From Chromatiales bacterium (lineage in GTDB: Bacteria > Pseudomonadota > Gammaproteobacteria > SZUA-140), in contig JAITWN010000194.1 of assembly GCA_031285245.1 (NCBI GenBank), positions 1 through 13,843 of the forward strand: a DNA stretch of 13,843 bases. Direction: 5' to 3'. A program made the position numbers and the translations under genes. Of the stretch, positions 7,286 through 13,843 are shown one piece after another. Under the pieces are notes generated by a model. That model ran no database searches. It had not been told where the DNA came from and saw only the letters and a list, made by a program, of their open reading frames with translations. Positions within the stretch are counted from its first letter, which is position 1. Each line of letters opens with the position of its first letter.

Positions 7286-7293
7286 CTGATGGG

Positions 7294-8670
7294 TTAGTGA
7301 TTGGCCCCTCTCCCCCAGCCCTGATACGCCATGCGGCTTCTCAAGATAAGCACGCGCAGACCCGCACCAAAGCCATCATCAACAGAGCGATTTTCGAAAC
7401 GTAAACTCAAGCCATGGCTGTGCGCAATGTGTTCGGAGATCGAAAGGCCAAGGCCGCTGCCGGGTTCGGCTTGTCCGGGGGCGCGGAAAAAGCGGTCGCC
7501 GAGGCGCTGCATGATCTCGGCGGAAACACCCGCGCCTTGATCATCAACGGCGATATGGTTGGGCGCGAAAATGATGCGCACCACGGCATGGGCTGCGCCG
7601 TAGCGGATCGCGTTTTCGAGTAGATTTTTCAGCAGAATCGTCATCGCCTCGTTGTCGCCAACAATCGGCAGCGCATCGCTAGGCGATGGTGGCCAGCGCA
7701 CTTCCAGCTCGACATCGCGTCGATCAGCGAGCCACAAACAATCAGCAATCGCCTGCTCAGCCACCACCCGCCAATCAACGATGCCTGACAGCAAAGTCTG
7801 GCGAGCGCTGTCGAGACGTGCCATCGTCAGCAGTTGCGATACCAGTCTTTCCAGGCGCGCGATACCACGATCCACGCTCTCGAACGCTTCTTCACGCTCC
7901 TGCGCCTCGGGCGTTTTACGCGCGAGATTCCACTGCGCCTTGAGCGCAGCAAGCGGTGTGCGCAGCTCATGGGCAGCATCCGCGGTCAGTCTGCGCTCCT
8001 GCTCGATCATCGCTGCCACGCGTACCAGCAGGCCATTCATGGCCTGAATCAGAGGATGCAGTTCCGCCGGCGTATCTTCGATGCGCAAGGGCCTCGCGTC
8101 ATCAGGCATACGCCGTTCCAACGCCATCGACAGCGCGCGCACCGGACGAAGCGCCTTCCTGACCGCGAGGATCAGCAAACCGATCAGCACTGGCAGGCCA
8201 ATCAACCAAGGCAAAATCTGGCCGCTCACGTAAGTCAAAATCAAATCATTGCGCTCACCGAGGCGCTGACCAACCGCCACGCGCGCACCGCTGTCCGGTT
8301 CGCTGAGGTAATAGATCCGCCATGTTTGACCATTCAACTTTATGTTCACAAACCCATCGGTGCCGAGTATCGGGAAAGACACGCCTTCGGTCGCGAGTAA
8401 TTGCCTACCGTCCGGTTGCCAGATCGCAACGGCCAGATCACCGAAATCGGTAGCGCCATGCCGCTCAGACGATGCTGCCGGATCCGGCGCCGCCTTGCTC
8501 ATCATGAGCGGCGCTGCCACGCGCATCTGCCGCGCCATGTGCACCATATTGGTGTCATAAAACTCATTGACCTCATGAGCAAAGCTCCAATACGTCGCCG
8601 CCATGGTCAGCAGCCACGCCAGAGGAGCGGCCAGCAGCACCGCCAGAATAAGCCGTCGTTGCAATGTCAT
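7294..8670 (-). CDS. QseC/TctE-like sensor histidine kinase
   Basis: This 458-residue inner-membrane kinase is the partner of the response regulator encoded just upstream. It has two transmembrane segments (about 8-28 and 150-170) flanking a periplasmic sensor of ~120 residues with the WQPDGRQLLA and WRIYYL features of 2CSK_N/QseC-type sensors. A short linker follows, then DAAHELRTPLAAL (231-243) with phospho-acceptor H234, the N-box NLLENAIRYG (349-358), the G1 box DDQGAG (376-381) and the G2 box GSGLGLS (404-410). All catalytic motifs are present. The ATG at 8670 overlaps the regulator's stop (ATGA), so the two are translated together. The signal is not readable from sequence; relatives sense cations, tricarboxylates or hormones. 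The C-terminal SRMAYQGWGRGANH is probably an unconserved extension. Confidence 0.9.
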   Translation of the reverse strand: MTLQRRLILAVLLAAPLAWLLTMAATYWSFAHEVNEFYDTNMVHMARQMRVAAPLMMSKAAPDPAASSERHGATDFGDLAVAIWQPDGRQLLATEGVSFPILGTDGFVNIKLNGQTWRIYYLSEPDSGARVAVGQRLGERNDLILTYVSGQILPWLIGLPVLIGLLILAVRKALRPVRALSMALERRMPDDARPLRIEDTPAELHPLIQAMNGLLVRVAAMIEQERRLTADAAHELRTPLAALKAQWNLARKTPEAQEREEAFESVDRGIARLERLVSQLLTMARLDSARQTLLSGIVDWRVVAEQAIADCLWLADRRDVELEVRWPPSPSDALPIVGDNEAMTILLKNLLENAIRYGAAHAVVRIIFAPNHIAVDDQGAGVSAEIMQRLGDRFFRAPGQAEPGSGLGLSISEHIAHSHGLSLRFENRSVDDGFGAGLRVLILRSRMAYQGWGRGANH

Positions 8671-9338
8671 GAGGTTTTGTCGGCAGCGCCGAGTGCGTAG
8701 CCCGAGCCGCGCACCGTGCGCACGATCTTGGGATGAATCTTTTTGCGCAGATGGTGGATATGCACTTCGAGCGCGTTGCTTTCGAGATCCTCGTCCCAGC
8801 CGTAAAGCTTCTCGCGAATGAACTCACGCGTTAGCACGCGATTGGGATGACTGAGAAAAAGCTCCAGCAAGATTGCCTCGCGACTGGTCAGATCCACCCG
8901 CGCCCCTTGCCAGTGTGCCTCGCGGCTGGCGCGCTGATATTCGAGCGAGCCGTGATGCCAGACCGGCTCGGGCATGCCGGCTGCACGACGCGTCACCGCA
9001 CGTAACCGCGCAGCGAGCTCATCGAGATCAACCGGCTTGATCAGATAATCATCAGCCCCCGCATCAAGGCCGCTGATACGGCTTTCCACCGCATCGCGCG
9101 CCGTCAATATCACCACCGGTGTCTGCAAGCCACGACTGCGCCAACGCGCGAGCAGCGCAATACCATCTTCTCCAGGCAGACCAAGATCAAGCACCACCGC
9201 GTCGTATTGACTTGCTGAGAGCGCCTGCTCACCACTTTTGCCCTCGGGAAACCAGTCGACCGCGTGGCCCAACACCCGCAAGCCCTTCTTCAGACCATCT
9301 CCAAGCAGTGGGTCATCTTCGATGATCAAGATTTTCAT
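8667..9338 (-). CDS. OmpR/QseB/PmrA-type response regulator
   Basis: This 223-residue cytosolic DNA-binding regulator has a receiver domain (1-118) with the acidic pair D8/D9, phospho-acceptor D51 in VVLDLGLPG, T79 and K101 in LIKPVDLDEL. The OmpR-type winged helix (about 128-220) shows LTSREAILLELFLSHPNRVLTREFI, ALEVHIHHLRKKI and the wing VRTVRGSGYALG. Length and motifs fit the PmrA/BasR, QseB and TctD subgroup. The ATG at 9338 begins the conserved MKILIIEDDP. The CTTAAT-N5-CTTAAG direct repeat in the divergent gap is the site form recognised by this subgroup, so autoregulation and control of the adjacent five-gene operon are likely by inference. Confidence 0.92.
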   Translation of the reverse strand: MKILIIEDDPLLGDGLKKGLRVLGHAVDWFPEGKSGEQALSASQYDAVVLDLGLPGEDGIALLARWRSRGLQTPVVILTARDAVESRISGLDAGADDYLIKPVDLDELAARLRAVTRRAAGMPEPVWHHGSLEYQRASREAHWQGARVDLTSREAILLELFLSHPNRVLTREFIREKLYGWDEDLESNALEVHIHHLRKKIHPKIVRTVRGSGYALGAADKTS

Positions 9339-9394
9339 GGTGCAAGCGCCTATTTGCGTAGCCGATAGAGTACCACTGCGCAGCGTGCGGCTTA

Positions 9395-9411
9395 CTTAAT
9401 CTGCACTTAAG
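9395..9411 (+). promoter_or_regulatory. PmrA/QseB-type operator, CTTAAT-N5-CTTAAG
   Basis: Two near-identical hexamers, CTTAAT (9395-9400) and CTTAAG (9406-9411), are separated by 5 nt, an 11-bp direct repeat on one DNA face. This is the known PmrA/BasR-type box for a dimer of OmpR-family regulators. It sits between the divergent regulator gene and the hemolysin-family operon. Ten nt downstream lies TACGCT (9422-9427), a weak -10 candidate without a proper -35. In that arrangement the box overlaps the -35 position, as in class II activated promoters, and transcription would start near 9434, about 23 nt before the ATG at 9457. I see no clear promoter in the opposite direction. Confidence 0.65.
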
Positions 9412-9456
9412 CTTGGCTGCCTACGCTTGCACCCGGTCAATGACGAGGCCACCCTC

Positions 9457-10065
9457 ATGAATGCTGTTGAAGCCCTGCCAATAAACTCACCCATCTCACG
9501 ACAAAGTACGCCACTATTTAGCTTGCAAGTGCATGATACGAACGACCCGGATCGCGAAGAGATCGAACGCCTCATCGCTGAGTGCTACCAGCAGCGTTAC
9601 GGCGCCACGATTCGCGCCTCTCTTCCCATGCTGGTCAGCTTGCAGATCAATGGCGAGATCCTCGCCGCCGCCGGTTATCGCTGCGCCAGCGAAGCGCTTT
9701 TTCTCGAAAGATATCTTGATGCACCGATCGAGCATTATCTCGGTGACGACGTACCGCGCAGCCGCATCGTTGAAGCCGGGCAATTCGCCACCAGGCATCC
9801 CGGCGCCGGGCGTATGCTCATTTCGATGATGGCGCGCGAGCTGCATCTTCAGGGCTATGACTGGGCAGTGAGCACCGTCACGAAGGAGCTACATCATCTC
9901 TTCACACGCATCGGCCTGCCCACGCGCACGCTCGCCTCGGCATCGATTGATCGGTTAAATCCGAGTGAACGCGCCGACTGGGGCAGCTATTACGAACATG
10001 AGCCCGAGGTCTGCGCCAGCCAGTTGCGCAATATCGTGCAGCAACTGGAAAACCGCACGCAGTGA
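9457..10065 (+). CDS. 'Thermostable hemolysin' family protein, GNAT/LuxI-like
   Basis: The 202-residue product fits the T_hemolysin family: EEIERLIAECYQQRYGA near 34-50, PMLVSLQINGEILAAAGYR, ALFLERYLD and the core VEAGQFATRHPGAGRML (105-121). Despite the name, the core resembles acyltransferases: a V-E-x-G-x-F strand, a GAGRML pyrophosphate-loop-like turn followed by a helix, and LHHLFTRIG (145-153), similar to the late GNAT motif near the acceptor site. There is no signal peptide or membrane segment, so a cytosolic enzyme is more likely than a secreted toxin. The ATG at 9457 has GAGG 8 nt upstream and is preferred over an in-frame TTG at 9427, which would add ten residues. It is first in the operon and its stop overlaps the ligase GTG as GTGA. 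The function is inferred: acyl transfer using the neighbouring ligase's product. Confidence 0.75.
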   Translation: MNAVEALPINSPISRQSTPLFSLQVHDTNDPDREEIERLIAECYQQRYGATIRASLPMLVSLQINGEILAAAGYRCASEALFLERYLDAPIEHYLGDDVPRSRIVEAGQFATRHPGAGRMLISMMARELHLQGYDWAVSTVTKELHHLFTRIGLPTRTLASASIDRLNPSERADWGSYYEHEPEVCASQLRNIVQQLENRTQ

Positions 10066-11591
10066 ATAGCGATGAATTTTTCGCACGCCTACGCGACCCA
10101 TTATGCGCCGCCCTGCCCGCGCTGGTGGCGCATGAGCGCACATGGAGTTACGCGACGCTCGATGAAAACGTATCGCGCTTTGCTGATCAACTGCGCGCGG
10201 CAGACATCACCGTACTCGCCTCACATCTCGACAACGGCGCGGACTGGATTCTGAGCGATCTCGCTTGTCTGCGTGCGGGCATCGTCCACGTTCCTCTTCC
10301 GCTCTTTTTCACCAGCGAACAAGTGCGCGGCATCCTCGCTGCCACCGGCGCGGGCGCCATGATGGCAAGCGCTGCCACCGCCGCGACCTGGGAAGCGATC
10401 GGCTTTCGCTATCGCGATACGCTGTCGCCGCAAACGTTTCTCTACACCCGCTATGCACAGCGCCAACCCTTGCCGGCGGGTACCGCCAAGATCACTTTTA
10501 CTTCAGGCTCGACCGGCGCGCCGAAAGGCGTTTGCCTCGATGCCAAGGCCATGCTGGCAACGGCAAGCGATGTGTGCGCAGCAACGCAGGCCCTTGGCAT
10601 CACGCGCCACGTGAATGCGCTGCCTCTTGCCGTGCTGCTTGAAAATATCGCTGGCGTTTACGCCGCGCTGATCGCCCGCGCCACCAACATCGCACCCTCA
10701 CTGATGAACGTTGGCCTGCGCGGTTCATCGGCGTTTGATCCTGTCACGCTCGCAAGCGCGATCGAACACTACCAGGCACAAAGCCTGATCCTCCTGCCGC
10801 AGATGCTGCGCGCTTATGTGGCATATCTACATGCGACGAAACAGCGCGCCCCAGCGACGCTAAAGTTCGTCGCGGTTGGCGGCGCGCCGGCCGGCGCGAA
10901 ATTACTGCATGACGCGCGCGCGCTCGGCATTCCCGCTTATGAAGGCTATGGCCTCTCGGAAGGCGCCTCGGTGCAGACGCTGAATCTCCCGGGCGCGGAT
11001 CGTCCTGGCAGCGTTGGACGCGTGCTGCCTCATGCGCGGCTTCGCGTCGCAGCAGATGGCGAGCTCGAAATCGCAGGCAAGCTGTTTCTCGGCTATCTCG
11101 GCGCATCACACCCGCAGGCGCACTGGCTACCAACGGGCGATCTCGGCCGTATCGACGAAGAGGGTTATGTACATCTCAGCGGGCGCAAGAAAAACGTCCT
11201 GATTACCGGTTTTGGACGCAACATCTCACCAGAGTGGATCGAAACCGAACTGCGTAGCGAAGCCCTCATCGCGCAGGCCGTCGTGCTCGGCGATGGCGAG
11301 CCCGCACTCGGCGCCGTACTCTGGCTCACGCAAAATGCAGATGACGACGCCATTCAGCACGCCATCGCGCACGTCAACGAGCGCCTTCCCGACTACGCCC
11401 GCATCGGTCCATGGCTGCGAGCAAACGCGGAATTCTCTGCGGCAAGTGGACTTGCCACCGCCAACGGCCGGCCACAGCGCGATGCGATCGCTGCTAAACA
11501 CCCCGAGCTTTTCACCCTGTCCACCCGCCTGTCCACTCAGGCAAAGCCCCTTGAGTCCACACTCAACTCATCGACTGAGGACCACCCATGA
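10062..11591 (+). CDS. AMP-forming acyl/aryl ligase (ANL superfamily)
   Basis: This 509-residue cytosolic enzyme activates a carboxylic acid as acyl-AMP and would normally pass it to CoA or a carrier protein. Motifs: A3 TFTSGSTGAPKG (145-156), GGAPAG (273-278), A5 YEGYGLSEG (293-301), A7 PTGDLGRIDEEGYVHLSG (357-374) and the hinge GRKKNVLITGFGRNISPEW (374-392). At A10 it reads TANGRPQRDAI: the Lys that positions the acid during adenylation (G-K-x-x-R) is Arg at residue 470. The rest is complete, so it may be active with altered kinetics. A Ser/Thr-rich tail (about 484-509) follows. The start is GTG at 10062, overlapping the previous stop; the stop overlaps the next ATG (ATGA). No acyl carrier protein gene is in the operon, so CoA or direct aminoacyl-type transfer to the GNAT-like neighbour is possible. 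The substrate is unknown; a fatty acid is a guess from context. Confidence 0.85.
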   Translation: MNSDEFFARLRDPLCAALPALVAHERTWSYATLDENVSRFADQLRAADITVLASHLDNGADWILSDLACLRAGIVHVPLPLFFTSEQVRGILAATGAGAMMASAATAATWEAIGFRYRDTLSPQTFLYTRYAQRQPLPAGTAKITFTSGSTGAPKGVCLDAKAMLATASDVCAATQALGITRHVNALPLAVLLENIAGVYAALIARATNIAPSLMNVGLRGSSAFDPVTLASAIEHYQAQSLILLPQMLRAYVAYLHATKQRAPATLKFVAVGGAPAGAKLLHDARALGIPAYEGYGLSEGASVQTLNLPGADRPGSVGRVLPHARLRVAADGELEIAGKLFLGYLGASHPQAHWLPTGDLGRIDEEGYVHLSGRKKNVLITGFGRNISPEWIETELRSEALIAQAVVLGDGEPALGAVLWLTQNADDDAIQHAIAHVNERLPDYARIGPWLRANAEFSAASGLATANGRPQRDAIAAKHPELFTLSTRLSTQAKPLESTLNSSTEDHP

Positions 11592-12244
11592 TGTTCTACG
11601 ACCAACTCCTAGCACGCACCGCTGACGATCGCAATGCGCTCCTCAGCCTGCCGGTAATACAGGAATGCCTGCACGGCAAGATGGCGCCAGAGGCTTATGC
11701 TGCCTTCCTGCGCGAGGCTTACCACCACGTGTCGCACACGGTGCCTTTGCTGCACGCCTGCCGCGATCATCTGCCACCGCGCCTTGCCTGGCTCAAAGCA
11801 GCGCTCGATGAATACATCGCTGAAGAAGCCGGCCACGATGAATGGATTCTGAACGATCTGCGCGCGCTGCATCAGGATGCCGACGAGGTCAAACGAGCCG
11901 GCCCAGGCCGCTGCACTGAAGTCATGGTGTCCTATGCTTATGACACCATCGCCAGACATAATCCGGTCGGATTTTTCGGCATGGTCCACGTTCTGGAAGG
12001 CACCAGCGTCGCGCTCGCGCTACATGCCGCCGATCAGATTCAGCGCAGCCTGCACCTGCCGGATGAAGCGTTCAGCTATCTGCGTTCGCACGGCACGCTC
12101 GATCAAAAGCACACCGCCCATTTCGCTGAACTCATGAACCGGCTCGATGATCCAAGCGATCAGCAAGCCGTCGTGCATCGTGCGCGCATGTTTTACTGGC
12201 TCTATGGCGAGATCTTCCAGCAACTGCCGCGCGCGCAAAATTAA
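11588..12244 (+). CDS. TenA/UndA-like haem-oxygenase-fold metalloenzyme
   Basis: The 218-residue, all-helical product belongs to the TenA/PqqC/UndA fold group (iron-containing redox enzymes, HDO). The ligand pattern of diiron members is visible: E80-x2-H83 in YIAEEAGHDEW, E137 in MVHVLEGTS, and H168-x3-D172-x2-H175 in LRSHGTLDQKH. That gives three carboxylates and three histidines, which argues for an oxygen-activating non-haem iron enzyme rather than a thiaminase or the cofactor-free PqqC. Characterised relatives act on fatty acids (UndA, 1-undecene) or amino-acid derivatives, or build cofactors, so reaction and substrate stay open. There is no signal peptide. The ATG at 11588 overlaps the ligase stop; an adjacent ATG at 11591 would give a protein one residue shorter. 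Its place between a ligase and a dehydrogenase suggests it oxidises the activated or conjugated acid. Confidence 0.8.
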   Translation: MMFYDQLLARTADDRNALLSLPVIQECLHGKMAPEAYAAFLREAYHHVSHTVPLLHACRDHLPPRLAWLKAALDEYIAEEAGHDEWILNDLRALHQDADEVKRAGPGRCTEVMVSYAYDTIARHNPVGFFGMVHVLEGTSVALALHAADQIQRSLHLPDEAFSYLRSHGTLDQKHTAHFAELMNRLDDPSDQQAVVHRARMFYWLYGEIFQQLPRAQN

Positions 12245-12257
12245 GGAGAGTATCCTC

Positions 12258-13106
12258 GTGAAAATCGCACAAGCCTCGGTAGTACTCACCGGTGCCGGCG
12301 GTGGCCTCGGCGCGCAAATCGCGCGCCGTTTGCTACAAGAAGGCGCGCGCATTCTGCTCGTCGATCGCGACAGAAACGCCCTACTCTCACTCGCCCATGC
12401 ACTCAGCACCGACACCACCGACCGCACCAAAGTCGATGCGCTGGTCGTTGATCTCACCACGCAGGCTGGCCGCGAAGCCGTGCTCGACGCCGCTGCCGCG
12501 CGCAGCGCCAACGTGCTGATCAACAACGCCGGCATTGCCTCCTTTGGCCCAACGACCACCATCCCGGCTGCGCGCATCGAAGCTGCTGTCGCCGTCAATG
12601 TCACCGCACCCATCGTGCTGACGAGCAGCATGCTGCCACTCCTGCTAGCGCAGCCGCGCGCGCAGATCATCAACATCGGCTCGACGCTCGCCAGCATCGG
12701 TGTGCCGGGCTTTGCGATCTATGGCGCCACCAAAGCGGCGCTGCGCCTATTTAGCGAATCACTGCGCCGCGAGCTTGCCGACACCAATGTGCGCGTCCAG
12801 TATTTCGCGCCGCGCGCGATCGCCACCGCTTTCAATTCACCCGAGGTCGAAGCCTTCAATGCAGAAACCGGTACGCGCGCTGACGACGCCAGCGACATTG
12901 CCGCGCGCATCGTCAACTTAGTGCGCGATGAAACGCCGGAATATCATGTCGGCGCGGTGGAAAGCATTGGCGTGCGCCTAAACGGCGTCCTGCCACGCCT
13001 GCTCGACGGCAGCTTCGCCAAACACCGACGCGCGCTCACCAAACTTCAGAACGCCTCATCTTCACGCCCACAACAACCTCAGCATGAAAACGGAGTTTCC
13101 TCATGA
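12258..13106 (+). CDS. Short-chain dehydrogenase/reductase (SDR)
   Basis: This 282-residue NAD(P)-dependent oxidoreductase has a Rossmann turn TGAGGGLG (11-18), an acidic residue D36 after beta-2 (LLVDRD, favouring NAD over NADP), NNAG (89-92), N114, and the catalytic set S142, Y155, K159 in IGSTLASIGVPGFAIYGATK. APRAIAT (184-190) replaces the usual PG-x-x-x-T after the active site, a variant also seen in some SDRs. The start is GTG at 12258, with AAGGAG 9 nt upstream and 13 nt after the previous stop. An earlier in-frame ATG at 12147 lies inside the preceding gene and would add unrelated residues. The stop overlaps the next ATG (ATGA). It probably interconverts a carbonyl and an alcohol on the pathway intermediate. 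The C-terminal ~25 residues are low-complexity (SSSRPQQPQ). Confidence 0.88.
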   Translation: MKIAQASVVLTGAGGGLGAQIARRLLQEGARILLVDRDRNALLSLAHALSTDTTDRTKVDALVVDLTTQAGREAVLDAAAARSANVLINNAGIASFGPTTTIPAARIEAAVAVNVTAPIVLTSSMLPLLLAQPRAQIINIGSTLASIGVPGFAIYGATKAALRLFSESLRRELADTNVRVQYFAPRAIATAFNSPEVEAFNAETGTRADDASDIAARIVNLVRDETPEYHVGAVESIGVRLNGVLPRLLDGSFAKHRRALTKLQNASSSRPQQPQHENGVSS

Positions 13107-13786
13107 ATGCTATAAGCCATCATCCAGCAAGCCATCGATCAGCGCTCTACGCCGTCGCGCTGTCTCTGCTCGCGCTCGTCGTTTGCCTCGCCCGCCCGGC
13201 GCTCGCCGAGCCCGATGATCTCGATGCCGGCATCCGCGTGCTGCAACACAGTTGGGAGGTCATTCAATATCAAACGCCAGAAAAAGAACACGCAGAGCGC
13301 TTCGAAAAACTCGCAGATCAAGCTCACGCACTCACCGCTAGATATCCCGATCGCGCTGAACCACACATCTGGGAAGGCATCGTGCTCAGCTCCTGGGCCG
13401 GCGCACGCGGTGGCATCGGAGCGCTTGGCCTCGCCAAGCGCGCGAAAGCCTCTTATGAGCGAGCGCTTACCATAGATGAAACCGCGCTAAAGGGCTCAGC
13501 ACTGAACAGCCTCGGCGTGCTCTATTACAAAGTCCCCGGCTGGCCTATCGGTTTTGGTGACAAAGACAAAGCCGAAGAACTGCTGCGCCGCGCGCTCGCC
13601 ATCAATCCGGACGGCATCGATCCGAACTACTTCTATGCCGACTACCTCGTCGAGCGCAACCGCAAAAAAGAAGCCATCCCCTACCTAGAAAAAGCCCTCG
13701 CCGCCCCCGCCCGCCCCGGCCGCGAAATCGCCGACCAGGGCCGCAGAGAAGAAGCGCAGGAGCTTCTGGATGAGATTCGCCGATAG
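13103..13786 (+). CDS. Secreted TPR-repeat protein
   Basis: The 227-residue protein starts with a Sec signal peptide (hydrophobic stretch about 14-30, likely cleavage after ALA at 35, before EPDD). About three tetratricopeptide-like repeats follow: LADQAHALTARYPDRAEPHIWEG, the stretch AKRAKASYERALTIDE...LNSLGVLYY, and AEELLRRALAINPD...YFYADYLVE...AIPYLEKALAA. It should be periplasmic and probably a protein-protein adaptor rather than an enzyme. It overlaps the SDR stop by ATGA and is the last gene of the operon in this window. A periplasmic protein tied this closely to cytosolic enzymes hints that the product reaches, or is used in, the envelope. I do not recognise a named family. The 3' third uses C-rich codons. 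No clear terminator follows before the contig end. Confidence 0.75.
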   Translation: MNAISHHPASHRSALYAVALSLLALVVCLARPALAEPDDLDAGIRVLQHSWEVIQYQTPEKEHAERFEKLADQAHALTARYPDRAEPHIWEGIVLSSWAGARGGIGALGLAKRAKASYERALTIDETALKGSALNSLGVLYYKVPGWPIGFGDKDKAEELLRRALAINPDGIDPNYFYADYLVERNRKKEAIPYLEKALAAPARPGREIADQGRREEAQELLDEIRR

Positions 13787-13826
13787 GTTTTTCTGAATTC
13801 GTACTGGCCTGAACGCGGTGATCAGT

Positions 13827-13843
13827 GGGGGGGGGGGGGGGGG
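13827..13843. other. Poly-G run at the contig end, probable artefact
   Basis: Seventeen consecutive G close the window. A run like this at a contig edge is typical of no-signal calls in two-colour sequencing carried into an assembly. It should not be read as biology. The 40 bases before it (13787-13826) hold nothing I recognise. Confidence 0.8.

Noticed and set aside
7834..8400. 188-codon + strand frame inside the sensor-kinase gene
   Set aside because: It is an Arg/Gln/His-rich shadow of a well-supported kinase on the other strand.
12147..12257. Longer SDR start at ATG 12147
   Set aside because: It lies inside the HDO gene and adds residues unlike SDR N-termini. The GTG at 12258 has AAGGAG and starts the Rossmann strand.
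13751..13783. GAAGC/GCTTC hairpin and following T run as an operon terminator
   Set aside because: The stem is only 5 bp, lies inside the coding region, and the T run is 11 nt away.
1..13843. CRISPR arrays, tRNA/rRNA genes, insertion sequences, phage genes
   Set aside because: None was seen on either strand: no regularly spaced repeats, cloverleaf-like conserved blocks, transposase or integrase motifs.

Overview
The window looks like a chromosomal contig from a proteobacterium, beta or gamma, of moderately high GC. I base this on the HisC and YadG/YadH-type proteins, the sigma70-like promoters, the OmpR/QseC-type two-component pair and an outer-membrane barrel ending in Phe. I cannot name a genus. 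The contig stops at the right in a run of 17 G, which looks like a read or assembly artefact. I found no tRNA, rRNA, CRISPR, IS element or phage gene.

Left part (1-4212, mostly + strand): hisC (histidine biosynthesis); a decayed 5' fragment of an exonuclease III gene on the - strand; a gene-free stretch; a small outer-membrane beta-barrel protein with a strong intrinsic terminator; then a consensus-like promoter driving a YadG/YadH-type ABC-2 exporter operon. Directly after yadH lies a 23-codon tail of a glyoxalase/VOC gene, so two gene relics occur within 3 kb.

Middle (4213-7285): a large DASS/SLC13-type anion transporter with two internal RCK_C (TrkA-C) domains on the - strand, divergent from an AraC-family regulator. 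Each has a recognisable promoter in the 280-bp gap, and a 6-codon leader ORF precedes the AraC gene.

Right part (7294-13786): the most interesting region. An OmpR-type response regulator and a QseC-like sensor kinase (- strand, ATGA overlap) are divergent from a tightly packed five-gene + strand operon. That operon encodes a 'thermostable hemolysin' family protein (GNAT/LuxI-like by sequence), an AMP-forming acyl-ligase, a TenA/UndA-like haem-oxygenase-fold metalloenzyme, a short-chain dehydrogenase and a secreted TPR protein. The only good regulator site in the shared gap is CTTAAT-N5-CTTAAG, the direct-repeat form used by PmrA/BasR/QseB-type regulators. The inferred picture is a signal-controlled pathway in which a carboxylic acid (probably fatty) is activated, transferred, oxidised by a di-metal enzyme and reduced. 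The product may go to the envelope, where the TPR protein would act. The product is unknown to me.
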